Shown here piece by piece: positions 19,753 through 30,749 of a stretch of DNA of 64,000 bases. Source of the DNA: an uncultured Spirochaetota bacterium (lineage in GTDB: Bacteria > Spirochaetota > Spirochaetia > Treponematales > Treponemataceae); contig CALXMF010000002.1 of NCBI GenBank assembly GCA_944389415.1, positions 124,001-188,000 of the forward strand, read 5' to 3'. The stretch's first letter is position 1; each line of letters starts with the position of its first letter. A program made the position numbers and the translations under genes. The notes below the pieces were generated by a model. It was not told the DNA's origin. It did no database searches and saw nothing but the letters and a program-made list of their open reading frames with translations.

Positions 19753-21360
19753 CTACCTCCGCTTTTTCTGACTAATCGCTGCTGCAATAAATTCCCTAAA
19801 CAGCGGATGCGCTTTGTCAGGACGGGATTTGAATTCTGGATGGAACTGAACCCCGACCATCCATGGATGATTTGGGACCTCAGTAATTTCAACAAGATTC
19901 CGTTCTGGATTTACACCAGCAATAATCAGACCCGCATCAGCAAGTTGTTGCCGGTATGCGTTGTTAAATTCATATCGATGCCGATGCCGTTCCCAGACCA
20001 TATTGGTACCATATGATCGGGCACTAATACTCTCCGGCATAAGAGCACATTGATATTTACCAAGACGTAATGTACCACCAAGGATTTTACCATTCTGATC
20101 AGGCATAAGATCAATAACCGGACAAGATGTATTTTTATCCATTTCAGTGGAATTTGCTCCAGCAGCACCCAATACATGGCGGGCATACTCAATAACAAGA
20201 ATTTGCATACCAAGGCAAATACCAAAATAAGGAATCTTATTCAACCGCGCATATTGAGCAGCACATATCATACCTTCTATGCCTCGATCCCCAAATCCGC
20301 CTGGAACAATAATTCCATCGGCATTATTCAAACGTTTTGCAACATTATACTCGTCAACAAGCTCTTCTGCATCTATCCAATCTATAATAACTTCTGCACT
20401 ATTATGAATACCAGCGTGAAGAAGTGACTCTACAACTGATAGATACGCATCATGAAGTTCAACATATTTACCAACAAGCGCAATCGAAATTTTAGTCGAA
20501 GGGTGATACATCCGATCAACCATATCAGCCCAACTTTCAAGATGCGATGGGGTATTTTCTATATTAAGCACTTCACACACCGCTTGACCCAGCCCCTCTT
20601 TCTCCATCATTAGAGGGACTTCATAGATGGATTTCGCATTCAGATTTTGAATAATACAGTTACTATTTACATTGCAAAATAACGCTAATTTCTCTCGGGT
20701 TGCACTATCTATCGGAATCTCACTGCGCAACATAATTATATCAGGTTGAATTCCCAACCCCTGAAGCTCTTTTACACTGTGCTGTGTTGGTTTTGATTTA
20801 AGCTCCTGAGCTTTCTTCATATACGGCAATAAAGTCAAATGGATATATACACAATTCTCAATACCAACTTCATATTTAATCTGGCGTATTGCTTCTAGGA
20901 AAGGCAGTGATTCGATATCACCAACAGTTCCGCCAATTTCTGTGATAATAAAATCAACCTCTTTTTCTTGTGCAGGCAGCAACATGCGTCGGCGAATTTC
21001 ATCAGTGACATTCGGGATAACCTGAACAGTTCCACCATGAAAACCTCCTTCTCGTTCCTTATTCAAAATTGATAAGTAAACTCGCCCTGCTGTGGTATTA
21101 CTACTTTGAGAGAGACTTTCATCAGTAAAACGTTCATAATGACCAAGATCAAGGTCTGTTTCAGCACCATCATCAGTCACAAAAACTTCACCATGCTGAT
21201 ACGGATTCATCGTTCCTGGATCAATATTTAAATAAGGATCAAATTTCTGATTCACAACCCTGAAACCACGGCTCTTAAGGATAAGCCCCAGCGAAGCCGC
21301 GGCAATCCCCTTGCCCAGCGATGAAACGACACCACCGGTAATGAAGATATACTTGGTCAT
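19753..21360 (-). CDS. pyrG: CTP synthase
   Basis: PyrG makes CTP from UTP using glutamine. The 535-residue protein has the N-terminal synthase motif [13 protein letters not shown] and a glutamine amidotransferase domain with FGICLGMQ and the distal HPEFKSRP. The ATG at 21360 is chosen because GGAG precedes it and the conserved [10 protein letters not shown] begins there; upstream in-frame starts add only poorly conserved residues. guaA follows after 4 nt. A hairpin just upstream may control expression. Confidence 0.98.
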   Translation of the reverse strand: MTKYIFITGGVVSSLGKGIAAASLGLILKSRGFRVVNQKFDPYLNIDPGTMNPYQHGEVFVTDDGAETDLDLGHYERFTDESLSQSSNTTAGRVYLSILNKEREGGFHGGTVQVIPNVTDEIRRRMLLPAQEKEVDFIITEIGGTVGDIESLPFLEAIRQIKYEVGIENCVYIHLTLLPYMKKAQELKSKPTQHSVKELQGLGIQPDIIMLRSEIPIDSATREKLALFCNVNSNCIIQNLNAKSIYEVPLMMEKEGLGQAVCEVLNIENTPSHLESWADMVDRMYHPSTKISIALVGKYVELHDAYLSVVESLLHAGIHNSAEVIIDWIDAEELVDEYNVAKRLNNADGIIVPGGFGDRGIEGMICAAQYARLNKIPYFGICLGMQILVIEYARHVLGAAGANSTEMDKNTSCPVIDLMPDQNGKILGGTLRLGKYQCALMPESISARSYGTNMVWERHRHRYEFNNAYRQQLADAGLIIAGVNPERNLVEITEVPNHPWMVGVQFHPEFKSRPDKAHPLFREFIAAAISQKKRR

Positions 21361-21378
21361 TGTCTGCTCCATAAAAAT

Positions 21379-21406
21379 AAAAGCCGGTGTCATTATACCG
21401 GCTTTT
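21379..21406 (-). promoter_or_regulatory. Possible attenuator hairpin in the pyrG leader
   Basis: AAAAGCCGGT and ACCGGCTTTT form a perfect 10-bp stem with an 8-nt loop. On the pyrG strand it is followed by TTTATTTTTATGGAG, meaning a U-rich run and then the pyrG ribosome site. Upstream, TTGCTC-18-TATAGT could be the promoter. An alternative is that the TATAAT inside the stem is itself a -10 element. Confidence 0.45.
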
Positions 21407-21513
21407 GGTATACAACACTATACCATAAAGAACATCTACAGAGCAAGAAAGATATTGATTCTAAATATACACCCAATACGCAGCTTGATGACAATCAAAT
21501 TATCAAAAATAAA

Positions 21514-21540
21514 GCAGGTTGCCAGAGAAAGGCAACCTGC
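21514..21540 (-). terminator. Intrinsic terminator after the nitroreductase locus
   Basis: GCAGGTTGCC and GGCAACCTGC form a 10-bp perfect stem with a 7-nt loop. On the minus strand it is followed by TTTATTTTTG. Confidence 0.85.
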
Positions 21541-21556
21541 CGGAAAATATAAACCA

Positions 21557-22081
21557 CTATTTATTAAAAGTATTGTAAAAAACCGTCTCCTCAATTGCTA
21601 ATCGCTGTGAATGCCTAGGACTGGGAAGAGCATCAGCGGCAGGATATCCAATTGGAAATAAAGCGACAGGAACAAAATTTTCAGGAATACCATACGCTTT
21701 ACGGATTGCGATTGGATCAAAACTCATGACCCAAGTACTGCCAAGCCCTATTTCCGATGCGGCAAGCATAAGATACGTGCCAACAATAGCGCTGTCTATC
21801 TGCCCGCTATCCATTCCGTCATAACTACGTTTCCATGACACAGCTGTATTGTAGCAAACAAGAAGCACAAGCGGTGCATTAAAATGATATCGGGTACATT
21901 CTTACAACGAGGCCAGTTTTTCCGGATCATCTAATACTAGAATACGCTGCGGCTGGGCATTAGTTGCAGTAGGAGCTGCTTGGGCACATCGTAATATATA
22001 ATCAATTTTTTCCTGTTCAACACGCTGATCTTTGAAACTCCGAACAGAATAACGCTGCTGAACCAAATCACAAAATGTCAT
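21557..22081 (-). pseudogene. Nitroreductase-family gene interrupted by one in-frame stop
   Basis: Reading from the ATG at 22081 (ribosome site GGAAGG) gives MTFCDLVQQRYSVRSF, the normal start of a small FMN-dependent nitroreductase. After 59 codons (LASL) comes TAA at 21902-21904. The same frame then continues ECTRYHFNAPLVLLVCYN to the usual end at 21557. Without the stop the protein would be 173-174 residues, which is full length. One base change (for example AAA or CAA to TAA) explains the break. A GTG at 21868 could restart translation of only the C-terminal half, which lacks the FMN-binding start. Confidence 0.88.
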
Positions 22082-22099
22082 ACTACGCCTTCCAATTAA

Positions 22100-23569
22100 T
22101 TACAGCTTATATTTACTCGTTGAAATAGTATGCCCCTGACTATATACATCAAACCAAACAGCACTGCCAGTCTTTGATTCAAGTGCTCCATAGAATTCTT
22201 CCAGAGAACGCACTTTCTTATCATTAACAGCAGTAATGACATCACCATTCTGTAAACGCATCGCAGCAGCAGGTGATTTGGGCATAATATTTGTCACTAC
22301 AACACCTTCTACTTTTTTATCAAGTTCCAGTTCTTTACGGATATCATCTGTAATAGGATACGCAATAAAACCAGGCCACAACTGCGAATTGTCCGATACA
22401 GTATCATCATTACGAGCTTCTATCTTTACCGTAACAGAGACAGGTTTTCCACCACGTATACATTCAAATTCAACTTTCTCGCCAACTGTCAAATCACCAA
22501 CATCACGAACAAGCTGATCTGTATTTTTAACTGCTTCACCGTTCAATTTAACAATATAATCACCGGCCTGCATACCACCTTTTGCTGCAGGAGAATCAAG
22601 GAATATCTGAGAGGCAAATGCGCCTATTTTTCCTTCTACACCAAGTTCTTTTTTATATTCATCTTTAATCTCAACAAGAGAGACACCTAACCAACCATAG
22701 GTCACTTCACCATTTTCAATAAAATCATCGATCGCCTTTTTAACATTATTAATTGGAATAGCAAAACCAATTCCCTGAGATCCACCCGATTGAGATGCGA
22801 TCCAAGTATTAATACCAATAACTTCTCCATAAATATTAACCAGAGGTCCGCCGGAATTACCAGGATTAATTGCAGCATCTGTCTGGATAAAATCACTTAC
22901 ATTACCAATTGCCATACCGCTTCTGCCTGTAGCACTGACAATTCCCTGCGTAACAGTTGAATAGTATCCAAGCGGCGCACCCATTGAAAAACAAATATCA
23001 CCTGTCTGAACATTATCCGAATCACCAAGACGGGCAACAGGAATAGAGTTATCAGATGATTCAAAAGAAACAAGAGCAATATCTTTACGCTCATCTTTAC
23101 CGATTAACTTTCCTGTAAAAGTTCTCTCATCATTAAGTTTAACAGAAATCTCTGTTGCTTCACCGGCAACATGATTATTTGTAAGAACATAATACGTTTT
23201 ACCTTCTTTCCGTACTATTACACCAGAACCAAGGCCTTGCTGTTCATATTCACGCGGTTCACCGTTTCCTCGTGGCATTCCAAAGAAGAAAAAAGGAAAA
23301 TCATCAAAGGGTGTAGACTGTATCGTCTTTTTTTCTACAACATCCAGCTCAACAACAGCAGGAAGAACAGCTGCAGAGACAGAACGAAACGAAGCCTGTA
23401 ATGCTTCAGCAGCGGCAATTCCATCCGCAGAAACAGTTGTTCCAGTACGTGTATCAGCAAAAACAGTTACAGCAGAATTTTCTTTTGCTGAGCAGGAAAA
23501 AGACACAAAAGCAAAAGAAAGAGCAGCTACGCCAAGCGCTCCAAGGAGTTTTTTAGCCCAAGATTTCAT
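22100..23569 (-). CDS. HtrA/DegP-type serine protease
   Basis: The 489-residue envelope protease degrades misfolded proteins. The signal segment ends FVSFSCSAKE, and C26 could be lipidated under the loose spirochaetal lipobox. The catalytic triad is H133 (NNHVAG), D163 (RKDIALV) and S239 (NPGNSGGP). Two PDZ domains follow (about 280-370 and 390-489). The start at 23569 has GGAGG eight nt upstream; an earlier in-frame start adds 10 residues without a signal. It is flanked by the broken nitroreductase gene downstream and map upstream. Confidence 0.95.
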   Translation of the reverse strand: MKSWAKKLLGALGVAALSFAFVSFSCSAKENSAVTVFADTRTGTTVSADGIAAAEALQASFRSVSAAVLPAVVELDVVEKKTIQSTPFDDFPFFFFGMPRGNGEPREYEQQGLGSGVIVRKEGKTYYVLTNNHVAGEATEISVKLNDERTFTGKLIGKDERKDIALVSFESSDNSIPVARLGDSDNVQTGDICFSMGAPLGYYSTVTQGIVSATGRSGMAIGNVSDFIQTDAAINPGNSGGPLVNIYGEVIGINTWIASQSGGSQGIGFAIPINNVKKAIDDFIENGEVTYGWLGVSLVEIKDEYKKELGVEGKIGAFASQIFLDSPAAKGGMQAGDYIVKLNGEAVKNTDQLVRDVGDLTVGEKVEFECIRGGKPVSVTVKIEARNDDTVSDNSQLWPGFIAYPITDDIRKELELDKKVEGVVVTNIMPKSPAAAMRLQNGDVITAVNDKKVRSLEEFYGALESKTGSAVWFDVYSQGHTISTSKYKL

Positions 23570-23726
23570 TATTTTAAACCTCCATAAAACATCATGCATG
23601 AATAGTTATCTGTTATGTTATAAAGACAAATTAGACTATAAGCAGGTTACACAGTTATTATTGTTATAAAAAAACATCACACAACAATACATTATCAGAT
23701 AACAATACAGATTTTATGCATACCTT

Positions 23727-24473
23727 TTAACGGAGGGTAAGTACTTCTGTATGATCAGAGAATACTGCCACAGTATGTTCTGCATGTGCAGATAATTTAC
23801 CATCAGCAGTCAGTACAGTCCAGCCATCATCCGCGAGAATAACCTCGTCTGTCCCCATATTTATCATCGGTTCTATTGCAAGAACCATACCTGCTTGAAT
23901 ACGTGGATTCGGACCGCGAGAAGGACAATTCGGTATAGATGGATCTTCATGAACAGAAAGCCCAACACCATGTCCACAGTACTCATACACAACACCATAA
24001 CCGGCAGCTGTAGCAACATCATATACCGCATGAGAAATATCTGAAATGCGGTTTCCAGCCCTACAGGCAGTAATACCTGCAGCAAGACACTCTTCCGTAA
24101 CAGCAACAAGCCGACGAGCTTCTTCAGCTACATTGCCAACAAGTACGCTAACAGTTGAATCACTTATATAACCATTAAGATTAATTCCCACATCAAGCGA
24201 TACAATATCGCCATCATGAATATGACGTTTACGTGATGGAATGCCATGTATAACCTCGTTATTTACAGAAATACAGGCAGTTCCAGGAAAATGTTCCTGA
24301 TGCCACGCTGGTATTCCGCCATGTTTGCGAACAAACTCATAACAAATATCATCTATATCTTTTGTAGACATACCCACCTGTACCTGAGGAATCACATGAT
24401 TAAACATCTGTGCAAGAAGGTGACATGATTCACGAATACCGCTTATCTGTTTTTCATTCTTCAACCGTATCAT
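23727..24473 (-). CDS. map: Methionine aminopeptidase, type I
   Basis: Map removes the first methionine from new proteins. The 248-residue protein shows the pita-bread fold ligands: SLDVGI and SDSTVSV (two Asp), CGHGVGLSVHE (His), AIEPMIN (Glu) and AEHTVAV (Glu). Its start overlaps the end of the J-domain gene by 4 nt, so the two are coupled. Confidence 0.97.
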   Translation of the reverse strand: MIRLKNEKQISGIRESCHLLAQMFNHVIPQVQVGMSTKDIDDICYEFVRKHGGIPAWHQEHFPGTACISVNNEVIHGIPSRKRHIHDGDIVSLDVGINLNGYISDSTVSVLVGNVAEEARRLVAVTEECLAAGITACRAGNRISDISHAVYDVATAAGYGVVYEYCGHGVGLSVHEDPSIPNCPSRGPNPRIQAGMVLAIEPMINMGTDEVILADDGWTVLTADGKLSAHAEHTVAVFSDHTEVLTLR

Positions 24474-25276
24474 AAAAAAAACTCCATCATTGTTTTACAT
24501 TCAGCAGGAATATGAACTTTACTATCAAGCCGCAACGCCTCATCTAAACAAACGCGCGCAGTATATGCATCGCCTATTCGGCAATAAACACCTGCCATAT
24601 GCGCCAGAAAGAATGCGTCATCTGTTTTTCCAAAATTCAAATCGAGTGCTCGTTCCCACACATCAAGCGCAAGTTCATCTGCGATAACCCCGTCAATATG
24701 CCTACGAAGTATATCACGCGCAAAAGATAAAACTTCTGGAAAAAAATGTCGAAAATATGCGAAAGAGTACTCCATCTCAATAATCTGCTCAAGAAGAATA
24801 ACAGCATCATAATAATAATTACGAATAGACAGTTCTTCCGCTAAAATAAAACCGTAATCCATAAAATCTTCGCGAGTAAACCAACGCGACAAAGAAAAAT
24901 GGACAGAAGCAGACGACAGTCTGATAAATTCTGCAACAGCATCGTCTTCTCGATGATGCATCAAATCAAAAAACACTAATTTACAACGGCTTTCTTCATC
25001 TGTTCGTGCAGCAAGCCATTCCCGATAATTAAAAGAACCTTTAGTATTATTTGCGGTGTACCGTTCATTAGCAGCAAAAGATGTATCAAATATTGAACGT
25101 TGATGCGCATCTGACAGGATTTCATATGCCTGTACAAGTTGCCGAAACTGTTCGCTTGTATCCTCTCCTATGCCGGTATCAGGATGTAATAACTTTGCCT
25201 TTTGTCGGTAAGCCCGTTTAATTTCCGCTGATGTAGCAGTTGGTGCAACGCCAAGTATCTGATAACAATTTTCCAT
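24470..25276 (-). CDS. J-domain protein with an alpha-helical C-terminal region
   Basis: The J domain occupies residues 1-70 (MENCYQILGVAPTATSAEIKRAYR), with HPD in LLHPDTG, and should stimulate an Hsp70. The rest (about 200 residues) is alpha-helical and TPR-like, with repeated helix pairs (for example ALDVWERALDL and YTARVCLDEALRLD). There is no zinc-finger or substrate domain of classical DnaJ, so it is a type III J protein. The ATG at 25276 is preferred to in-frame starts within the upstream gene. It lacks a clear ribosome site. map follows with a 4-nt overlap. Confidence 0.9.
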   Translation of the reverse strand: MENCYQILGVAPTATSAEIKRAYRQKAKLLHPDTGIGEDTSEQFRQLVQAYEILSDAHQRSIFDTSFAANERYTANNTKGSFNYREWLAARTDEESRCKLVFFDLMHHREDDAVAEFIRLSSASVHFSLSRWFTREDFMDYGFILAEELSIRNYYYDAVILLEQIIEMEYSFAYFRHFFPEVLSFARDILRRHIDGVIADELALDVWERALDLNFGKTDDAFFLAHMAGVYCRIGDAYTARVCLDEALRLDSKVHIPAECKTMMEFFL

Positions 25277-25316
25277 ATATAGAATAGTATAAAAGAAAAT
25301 ATTCAGTACAAAACTT

Positions 25317-25727
25317 TCAACCGATTTTTTTCCCTGCCACAGCAGCATGGTCAATATTCTGAATTACTTCAAAATAATCAACAATCATACCTTCTTTTTC
25401 CATCGCATGCATAAGATTCTTACATGTTTTATCCGCAAAGAAACCAGACTTTACAACAAGAGCGGCACCTTTTTTTCCGGTCAACGTTCGACAATGAGCT
25501 AGAACTTCGCCTATTTTTGGAGATAATTTACTTGAAAACACACCACCGCAGGGAACAACTAATGTAATATATGAATACTGTACATCACTAAAATTGTCCC
25601 CATCAGTAAATCCAGACAGCACAGTTACACAATGGCCATTAGAAACAGCAGATTGTTCCAATTGCTTTAATATAGCCTTATTTCGGCTGTTTTCCACTGA
25701 TAAAAAATGCAATATCAGAATATTCAC
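25317..25727 (-). CDS. Flavodoxin-like protein of unknown function
   Basis: The 136-residue product begins with a GTG at 25727 behind AAGGA and reads VNILILHFLSVENSRNKAILKQLEQ, a Rossmann-like beta-alpha start as in flavodoxin-fold proteins. The later segment ITLVVPCGGVFSSKLSPKIGEVL resembles the second flavin loop. The family is not certain and cofactor binding is inference. It lies between uspA (10 nt upstream) and the J-domain gene. Confidence 0.7.
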   Translation of the reverse strand: MNILILHFLSVENSRNKAILKQLEQSAVSNGHCVTVLSGFTDGDNFSDVQYSYITLVVPCGGVFSSKLSPKIGEVLAHCRTLTGKKGAALVVKSGFFADKTCKNLMHAMEKEGMIVDYFEVIQNIDHAAVAGKKIG

Positions 25728-25737
25728 TCGATCCTTC

Positions 25738-26238
25738 TTAAACAAGCTTATATAACTGTTCAACATTCTGTTCTTTCACAACAAGAACAGAACATCGCGC
25801 ATTGCGTAATATCTCACGATTTGCACTTGAAACAGCATCATGTTTAACAACAGCACGATCAGTTGTTACAGAACTATAATCCCCAAGCAAAATCAATCCA
25901 GCCCGCATTTCTTCGGCAGCAGCAACAACCTCATACCAGACAGTCCCCTGGCGAAGTTCAGTTTCTATTTTCACATTCTTTGCTTTACCAAGATTTACAA
26001 CATAATCTAAATACCGTTTTCCATCATGCGTTAGACTTTCTTCATATTCAGAGCTTTCATCCGCAACAAAAAACTTACTGAGCGTCAGTTGTTTCAATGT
26101 CGCCGTATCGACAACATATACGGCCTTCAAATTACAATGATACAGTTTAGACATTAAAATTCCATACTGCACAGCGTGAATGGAAGATTCTGAGCCATTA
26201 ACTAGAACCAGAACATTCTGAAAAAGAGGTTTTATCAT
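25738..26238 (-). CDS. Universal stress protein (UspA family)
   Basis: The 166-residue protein is one Usp domain: FQNVLVLVNGSESSIHAVQYG at the start and an end region (LILLGDYSS ... REILRNARCSVLVVK) like the ATP-binding loop of the family, although the usual G-2x-G-9x-G-S/T pattern is imperfect. Its start overlaps the stop of the V-ATPase D gene by 4 nt, so it is translated with the ATPase operon. A link between ATPase or ion state and a stress protein is inference. Confidence 0.88.
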   Translation of the reverse strand: MIKPLFQNVLVLVNGSESSIHAVQYGILMSKLYHCNLKAVYVVDTATLKQLTLSKFFVADESSEYEESLTHDGKRYLDYVVNLGKAKNVKIETELRQGTVWYEVVAAAEEMRAGLILLGDYSSVTTDRAVVKHDAVSSANREILRNARCSVLVVKEQNVEQLYKLV

Positions 26239-26861
26239 AAATTCCTCCCCTGCCGCGATTTTAACGACTTCAATACAAAGACGTTTTCTCGTTCCCGCTC
26301 TTCAAGGACACTTTCGATATATACCTTTGTCTCACGAGTTTGCGGAATAACCATCTTATCAAGAGCATTCACCCGCCGCTGTGTTTTACGTACTTCCATA
26401 GCTAAACGCCATACTATAGTCCGTATTGAAGCCATTTCTGTTAACAATCTCAAAAGCTCAAAAAATTCTACCATTACTTTATCAGAATCAGCCGAAGTTC
26501 CCAAAAACGAATAGAACAGTTCACGTGGCGGAAGTTTAACATCAATCGTTGAAAAACTCATCCCTGCTATTGTAACAGGTTTTTCAACAATGTCAAAATC
26601 ATATTTCACTGCATGAGAAATTCGTTCAATGCGATCTCCGCCAGTCGTCATTAACATATTACGAAGTGCAGGATATGCATTCTGTATTTTCTTATTTATA
26701 TCATGCTCAAGCAGTTTGACCTTTTCAACCATATGCATGAGCTCCATAACAAGAATTTCGCGTTTCTGTTCCAGAAGATCATACCCATCCTGCGAAATAG
26801 AAAGCTGTTCCTTCATCCGGAGAAGATTTGATTTTGTCGGAGCTATATTCAGTTTAGACAT
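26235..26861 (-). CDS. atpD: V/A-type ATPase subunit D (central stalk)
   Basis: Subunit D is the long coiled-coil rotor axle. The 208-residue protein has the N-terminal LNIAPTKSNLLRMKEQLSIS and long heptad-rich helices at both ends, with RRVNALDKMVIP near residue 170. It overlaps uspA by 4 nt downstream and follows subunit B after 10 nt. Confidence 0.95.
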   Translation of the reverse strand: MSKLNIAPTKSNLLRMKEQLSISQDGYDLLEQKREILVMELMHMVEKVKLLEHDINKKIQNAYPALRNMLMTTGGDRIERISHAVKYDFDIVEKPVTIAGMSFSTIDVKLPPRELFYSFLGTSADSDKVMVEFFELLRLLTEMASIRTIVWRLAMEVRKTQRRVNALDKMVIPQTRETKVYIESVLEERERENVFVLKSLKSRQGRNL

Positions 26862-26871
26862 ATCATCAGCC

Positions 26872-28254
26872 TTATACTACTGATTCAGGCATATACTTTT
26901 CAATATATTCCGGTTTTATTCGATATAACTCACTGCGTGGCAGCATTGCCAGCATTTTCCATCCAATATCAAGAGTTTGCTCTATAGTTCGATCCTCGTA
27001 TTCATCTTGGCATAAGAATTCATTTTCAAATTTATCACCAAAATGAAGATACATCTTATCAACCTCAGACAATTCTTCTTCACCAATAATCGCAGCAAGA
27101 TTGCGGATACTCTTCACTTTAGAATAAGCCGCAAATAACTGACTGGATACATCTTTATGATCTTCACGAGTCATTCCTGTTCCAATTCCATCTTTCATAA
27201 GGCGGGAAAGACTGGGCAAACCTGAAACCGGCGGATATAATCCTTTTTGTGACATTTCACGATCAAGAACGATTTGTCCTTCTGTAATATAACCGGTCAA
27301 ATCAGGAATTGGGTGCGAAATATCATCATTAGGCATTGTCAGAATTGGAATCTGTGTAATAGATCCTGTAGAACCTTTAATTTTACCCGCACGTTCATAT
27401 AATTCAGCTAGGTCAGAATAAAGATATCCTGGATATCCTTTGCGTCCGGGAACTTCTCCACGTGTCGTTGAAATTTCACGCAGCGCTTCGCAGTAATTTG
27501 TCATATCAGTCATAACAACCAATACATGCATATTTTTTTCATACGCCAGATATTCAGCTGCTGTCAACGCACACCGAGGTGTAATGATACGTTCAATTGA
27601 AGGTGCATCAGCAAGTGACTGAAACATAACAACGCGGGATAATACACCAGACTGTTCAAACGTATTGATAAAGAACTGGGCAACATCATATTTGATACCC
27701 ATACCAGCAAATACCATTACGAAACTTTCATCTGAATTGAGAATCTTTGCTTGTCTGATTATCTGAGCAGCCAGTTTATTGTGAGGAAGTCCGTTTCCTG
27801 AAAAAATCGGCAGCTTCTGGCCGCGGATAAGTGTATTCATTCCATCAATTGCACTGATTCCAGTCTGAATAAAATCTCGCGGATACACACGTGCATAAGG
27901 ATTAATAGGGTATCCATTAACATTCTGTTTCTTAGACGACATTATTGCAGGATAACCGTCAATAGGTTCTCCCAGACCATTAAAAATACGCCCAAGCAAA
28001 CCATCACCAACTCGCAGTTCCATTGGTGTATCAAGGAATTCTACACTTGATTCATGTAAATCAATTCCAGTTGTTGACCCAAAGACCTGTACAACAGCAT
28101 ATTCTTTAGAAATATCTATAATTCGCCCGGTTCGCTTTTGACCGTTTCGATCCCTGACTGCTACTATCTCGCCGTAAAAAACATTCTCGCTGCGGTGTAC
28201 AATAACGATAGGGCCATCGACAGAACTTACTCCACGGTATTCAATTCCTTTCAT
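26872..28254 (-). CDS. atpB: V/A-type ATPase subunit B (regulatory nucleotide-binding)
   Basis: The 460-residue subunit B alternates with A in the hexameric head. It shows [34 protein letters not shown] and [22 protein letters not shown]-type segments. It lacks a canonical GxxxxGK[ST] P-loop, as expected for a non-catalytic B subunit. Its start overlaps the stop of A by 4 nt. Confidence 0.97.
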   Translation of the reverse strand: MKGIEYRGVSSVDGPIVIVHRSENVFYGEIVAVRDRNGQKRTGRIIDISKEYAVVQVFGSTTGIDLHESSVEFLDTPMELRVGDGLLGRIFNGLGEPIDGYPAIMSSKKQNVNGYPINPYARVYPRDFIQTGISAIDGMNTLIRGQKLPIFSGNGLPHNKLAAQIIRQAKILNSDESFVMVFAGMGIKYDVAQFFINTFEQSGVLSRVVMFQSLADAPSIERIITPRCALTAAEYLAYEKNMHVLVVMTDMTNYCEALREISTTRGEVPGRKGYPGYLYSDLAELYERAGKIKGSTGSITQIPILTMPNDDISHPIPDLTGYITEGQIVLDREMSQKGLYPPVSGLPSLSRLMKDGIGTGMTREDHKDVSSQLFAAYSKVKSIRNLAAIIGEEELSEVDKMYLHFGDKFENEFLCQDEYEDRTIEQTLDIGWKMLAMLPRSELYRIKPEYIEKYMPESVV

Positions 28255-30017
28255 ACAGTTCCCACCTTACGATACATCCTTTCAATATTGCCCAACTGTT
28301 CATCAAGATGATTTTCAACTTCTTTAATCATTTCCAATTTATCATTCGGAACAGTCGTCTTGATTCGAACTATTTCCTCCCGGACAGGAAGAACCGTAAT
28401 CTGCGGAAGAGGAGCGCCTAACTTTACAACAGCCAAGGCACGCTGATAAAAAAGCATCATCAACTGCAAAATTTGTATCTGTTTTTCAGGCACAGAATAG
28501 ACATCAATCTGATCAAAAGCATTTTGCTGCAGAAAGCCATTTTTTATCATTTCGGCAACAACAAGAATTAACCGTTCCGAATCAGGAAGCGCATCAGGAC
28601 CGATCAAACGCACAATCTGTTCAAGCCTCTGTTCACGCTTCAATAAATCAAGCGCAGCAAGACGAACTTCAGCCCAGCGGGGATCAAGTTTATCCCACCA
28701 TCCGCGCACTTCGTCAGCATATTCTGAATACGATTCTATCCAGCCAATAGCAGGGTAATGACGTGCATTCGCCAGTTCACGATCCAATGCCCAAAAGCAG
28801 CGGATAAATCGTTTTGTATGCTGCGTAACAGGCTCTGAAAAATCACCACCAGGCGGAGAAACAGCACCTATAACAGAAACCGATCCTTCCTTACCACATA
28901 ATGATGTTACACGACCGGCCCGTTCATAAAATTCAGCAAGACGTGTTGGAAGATATGCGGGGAAACCTTCTTCTGCAGGCATTTCCTCCATACGGCCAGA
29001 AAGTTCACGAAGAGCTTCTGCCCACCGGCTTGTTGAATCTGCCATAATCGCAACTGCCATTCCCATATCCCGATAATATTCAGCAAGTGTGATACCAGAA
29101 TACAATGAAACTTCACGAGCAGCAACAGGCATATTTGATGTATTAGCAATAAGAATTGTGCGTTCCATCAAGGATCTACCTGTTCTAGGGTCTATCAGAG
29201 ACGGAAACTCAGTGAGTACATCAGTCATTTCATTGCCGCGTTCCCCGCAGCCAATATATACAATTAAATCAGCATCACACCATTTTGCAACAGCATGCTG
29301 CGTCATTGTTTTCCCTGTACCGAATCCGCCAGGAATAGCTGCCGTTCCGCCCTTTGACAAAGGAAAAAAAACATCAATAACACGCTGACCAGTTACCAGA
29401 GGCTCGCTAACTGTCAATTTTGCAGAATACGGACGGGCACGCCGAACAGGCCAATACTGAGCAAGATATATTTTTTCACCAAGTTCCGTTTCCGCAATAA
29501 TATCTTCAATTGTATATGCACCAGCAGCAACTATTTTAACAATCTTACGTCCTCGTGTATCAGGAGGAACCATGATGCTATGTGTTATTGAAGATGTTTC
29601 CTGAACTGTACCAATCACAGTTCCCGGCAGAATATCAGCTCCCTGCATAAGCAGAGGAACAAAATCCCACTTTTTAGTTACATCAAGAGGTTCTGTCCGT
29701 TGACCAGGCAATAAAAAAGCCCCTGATTCATTAAACATTGACGCAAGAGGACGCTGAATACCATCATAAATCGTGCCTACAAGACCAGGACCAAGGCGAA
29801 CAGATAATGGACGCTCATGACAGACTACTTTTTCTCCCACATGCATTCCAGTATCGTCTTCATAGACTTGAATTGTCGCGAAACCCTCTTTCTGCCGAAT
29901 TATTTCACCAATCAGTTTCGCATCCCCTACATCAACTACATCATATAAACCGCATCCATCCAAGCCTTCTGCATACACAATAGGACCTGAAATACGGGTT
30001 ATTTTTCCTTCTATCAT
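28251..30017 (-). CDS. atpA: V/A-type ATPase subunit A (catalytic)
   Basis: The 588-residue catalytic subunit has the P-loop GGFGTGKT (230-237), the bulge or non-homologous region around 110-190, and the [12 protein letters not shown] and [11 protein letters not shown] segments. The ATG at 30017 overlaps the end of the E gene by 4 nt and is preferred over an in-frame start at 30035. It couples ATP hydrolysis or synthesis to ion flow through the K ring. Confidence 0.98.
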   Translation of the reverse strand: MIEGKITRISGPIVYAEGLDGCGLYDVVDVGDAKLIGEIIRQKEGFATIQVYEDDTGMHVGEKVVCHERPLSVRLGPGLVGTIYDGIQRPLASMFNESGAFLLPGQRTEPLDVTKKWDFVPLLMQGADILPGTVIGTVQETSSITHSIMVPPDTRGRKIVKIVAAGAYTIEDIIAETELGEKIYLAQYWPVRRARPYSAKLTVSEPLVTGQRVIDVFFPLSKGGTAAIPGGFGTGKTMTQHAVAKWCDADLIVYIGCGERGNEMTDVLTEFPSLIDPRTGRSLMERTILIANTSNMPVAAREVSLYSGITLAEYYRDMGMAVAIMADSTSRWAEALRELSGRMEEMPAEEGFPAYLPTRLAEFYERAGRVTSLCGKEGSVSVIGAVSPPGGDFSEPVTQHTKRFIRCFWALDRELANARHYPAIGWIESYSEYADEVRGWWDKLDPRWAEVRLAALDLLKREQRLEQIVRLIGPDALPDSERLILVVAEMIKNGFLQQNAFDQIDVYSVPEKQIQILQLMMLFYQRALAVVKLGAPLPQITVLPVREEIVRIKTTVPNDKLEMIKEVENHLDEQLGNIERMYRKVGTV

Positions 30018-30652
30018 TGTGGCAGCCTCCCACAAAACAATGTACGCGCAAGCTCTTCACGAGACACATCAAGCACACTGCCAACCAATTCATCCAGTGT
30101 TATCCTGCATTTAATTTGGCGGTCTACTGTCTCAATAATAAAACCTTCGTGAATGTCAATTCCACGAATACCAGACAGACCCGTTTTTTCATACGGTATC
30201 TCAACACAAGACTGCACATAGGAACCAAGATGCTGTTTTAATAATTTCTCCGCATTAAGCGGCGAAATACCAAAAAACTGCACATTAACCTGCTTTTTTG
30301 TTGATACAGCAGCGGCTCTCGTAAGAAGCGAGCTTAATAACTCAAGGCGTTTTTCTTCTGAGAGATTTTTTAAATACATATTTATAGCAGCACACACTGC
30401 GTTTCCTTCAAATGAAACCAGAAAACGTTTTTCTTCAAGAGGCAACGCAGCTTCTGCATCACGCCTGAAAGATGCGATTTTTTGTTCATACAAAGCCTCT
30501 TTTTCTCTACGGATAGCGGCAACACGAGTATCAACAGAGGCAAGTATCTTGCCAGCCTCTAAATCCGCATCACGAAGAATACGTCCTGCTTTTTTTCTTG
30601 CGTCTTCCTGAATCTCTTTATCGAGAATTTCTGTTGAACGAAGTTCTTCCAT
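30014..30652 (-). CDS. atpE: V/A-type ATPase subunit E (peripheral stalk)
   Basis: The 212-residue protein has a charged N-terminal helix (about 1-75, rich in E, K, R, A) and a globular C-terminal domain, as in stator subunit E. It pairs with subunit H/G. It lies between F (97-nt gap, in which I see nothing) and A (4-nt overlap). Confidence 0.9.
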   Translation of the reverse strand: MEELRSTEILDKEIQEDARKKAGRILRDADLEAGKILASVDTRVAAIRREKEALYEQKIASFRRDAEAALPLEEKRFLVSFEGNAVCAAINMYLKNLSEEKRLELLSSLLTRAAAVSTKKQVNVQFFGISPLNAEKLLKQHLGSYVQSCVEIPYEKTGLSGIRGIDIHEGFIIETVDRQIKCRITLDELVGSVLDVSREELARTLFCGRLPQ

Positions 30653-30749
30653 AATAGTAAAACGACCCTACCCAATTATATACTGACGGCACCGTTCAAA
30701 CATCATTATACATCAGTAACTGAAACAAACACGGTACCACACACAGTAT

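Noticed and set aside
19749-19895. N-terminal extension of GuaA
   Set aside because: It lies inside pyrG; the ATG at 19748 with GGAGGT starts the conserved amidotransferase domain.
21902-21904. TAA in the nitroreductase as a recoded codon
   Set aside because: No recoding signal is seen and no known system in this group reads TAA as sense; many other genes here end with TAA, so a nonsense mutation or base error is simpler.
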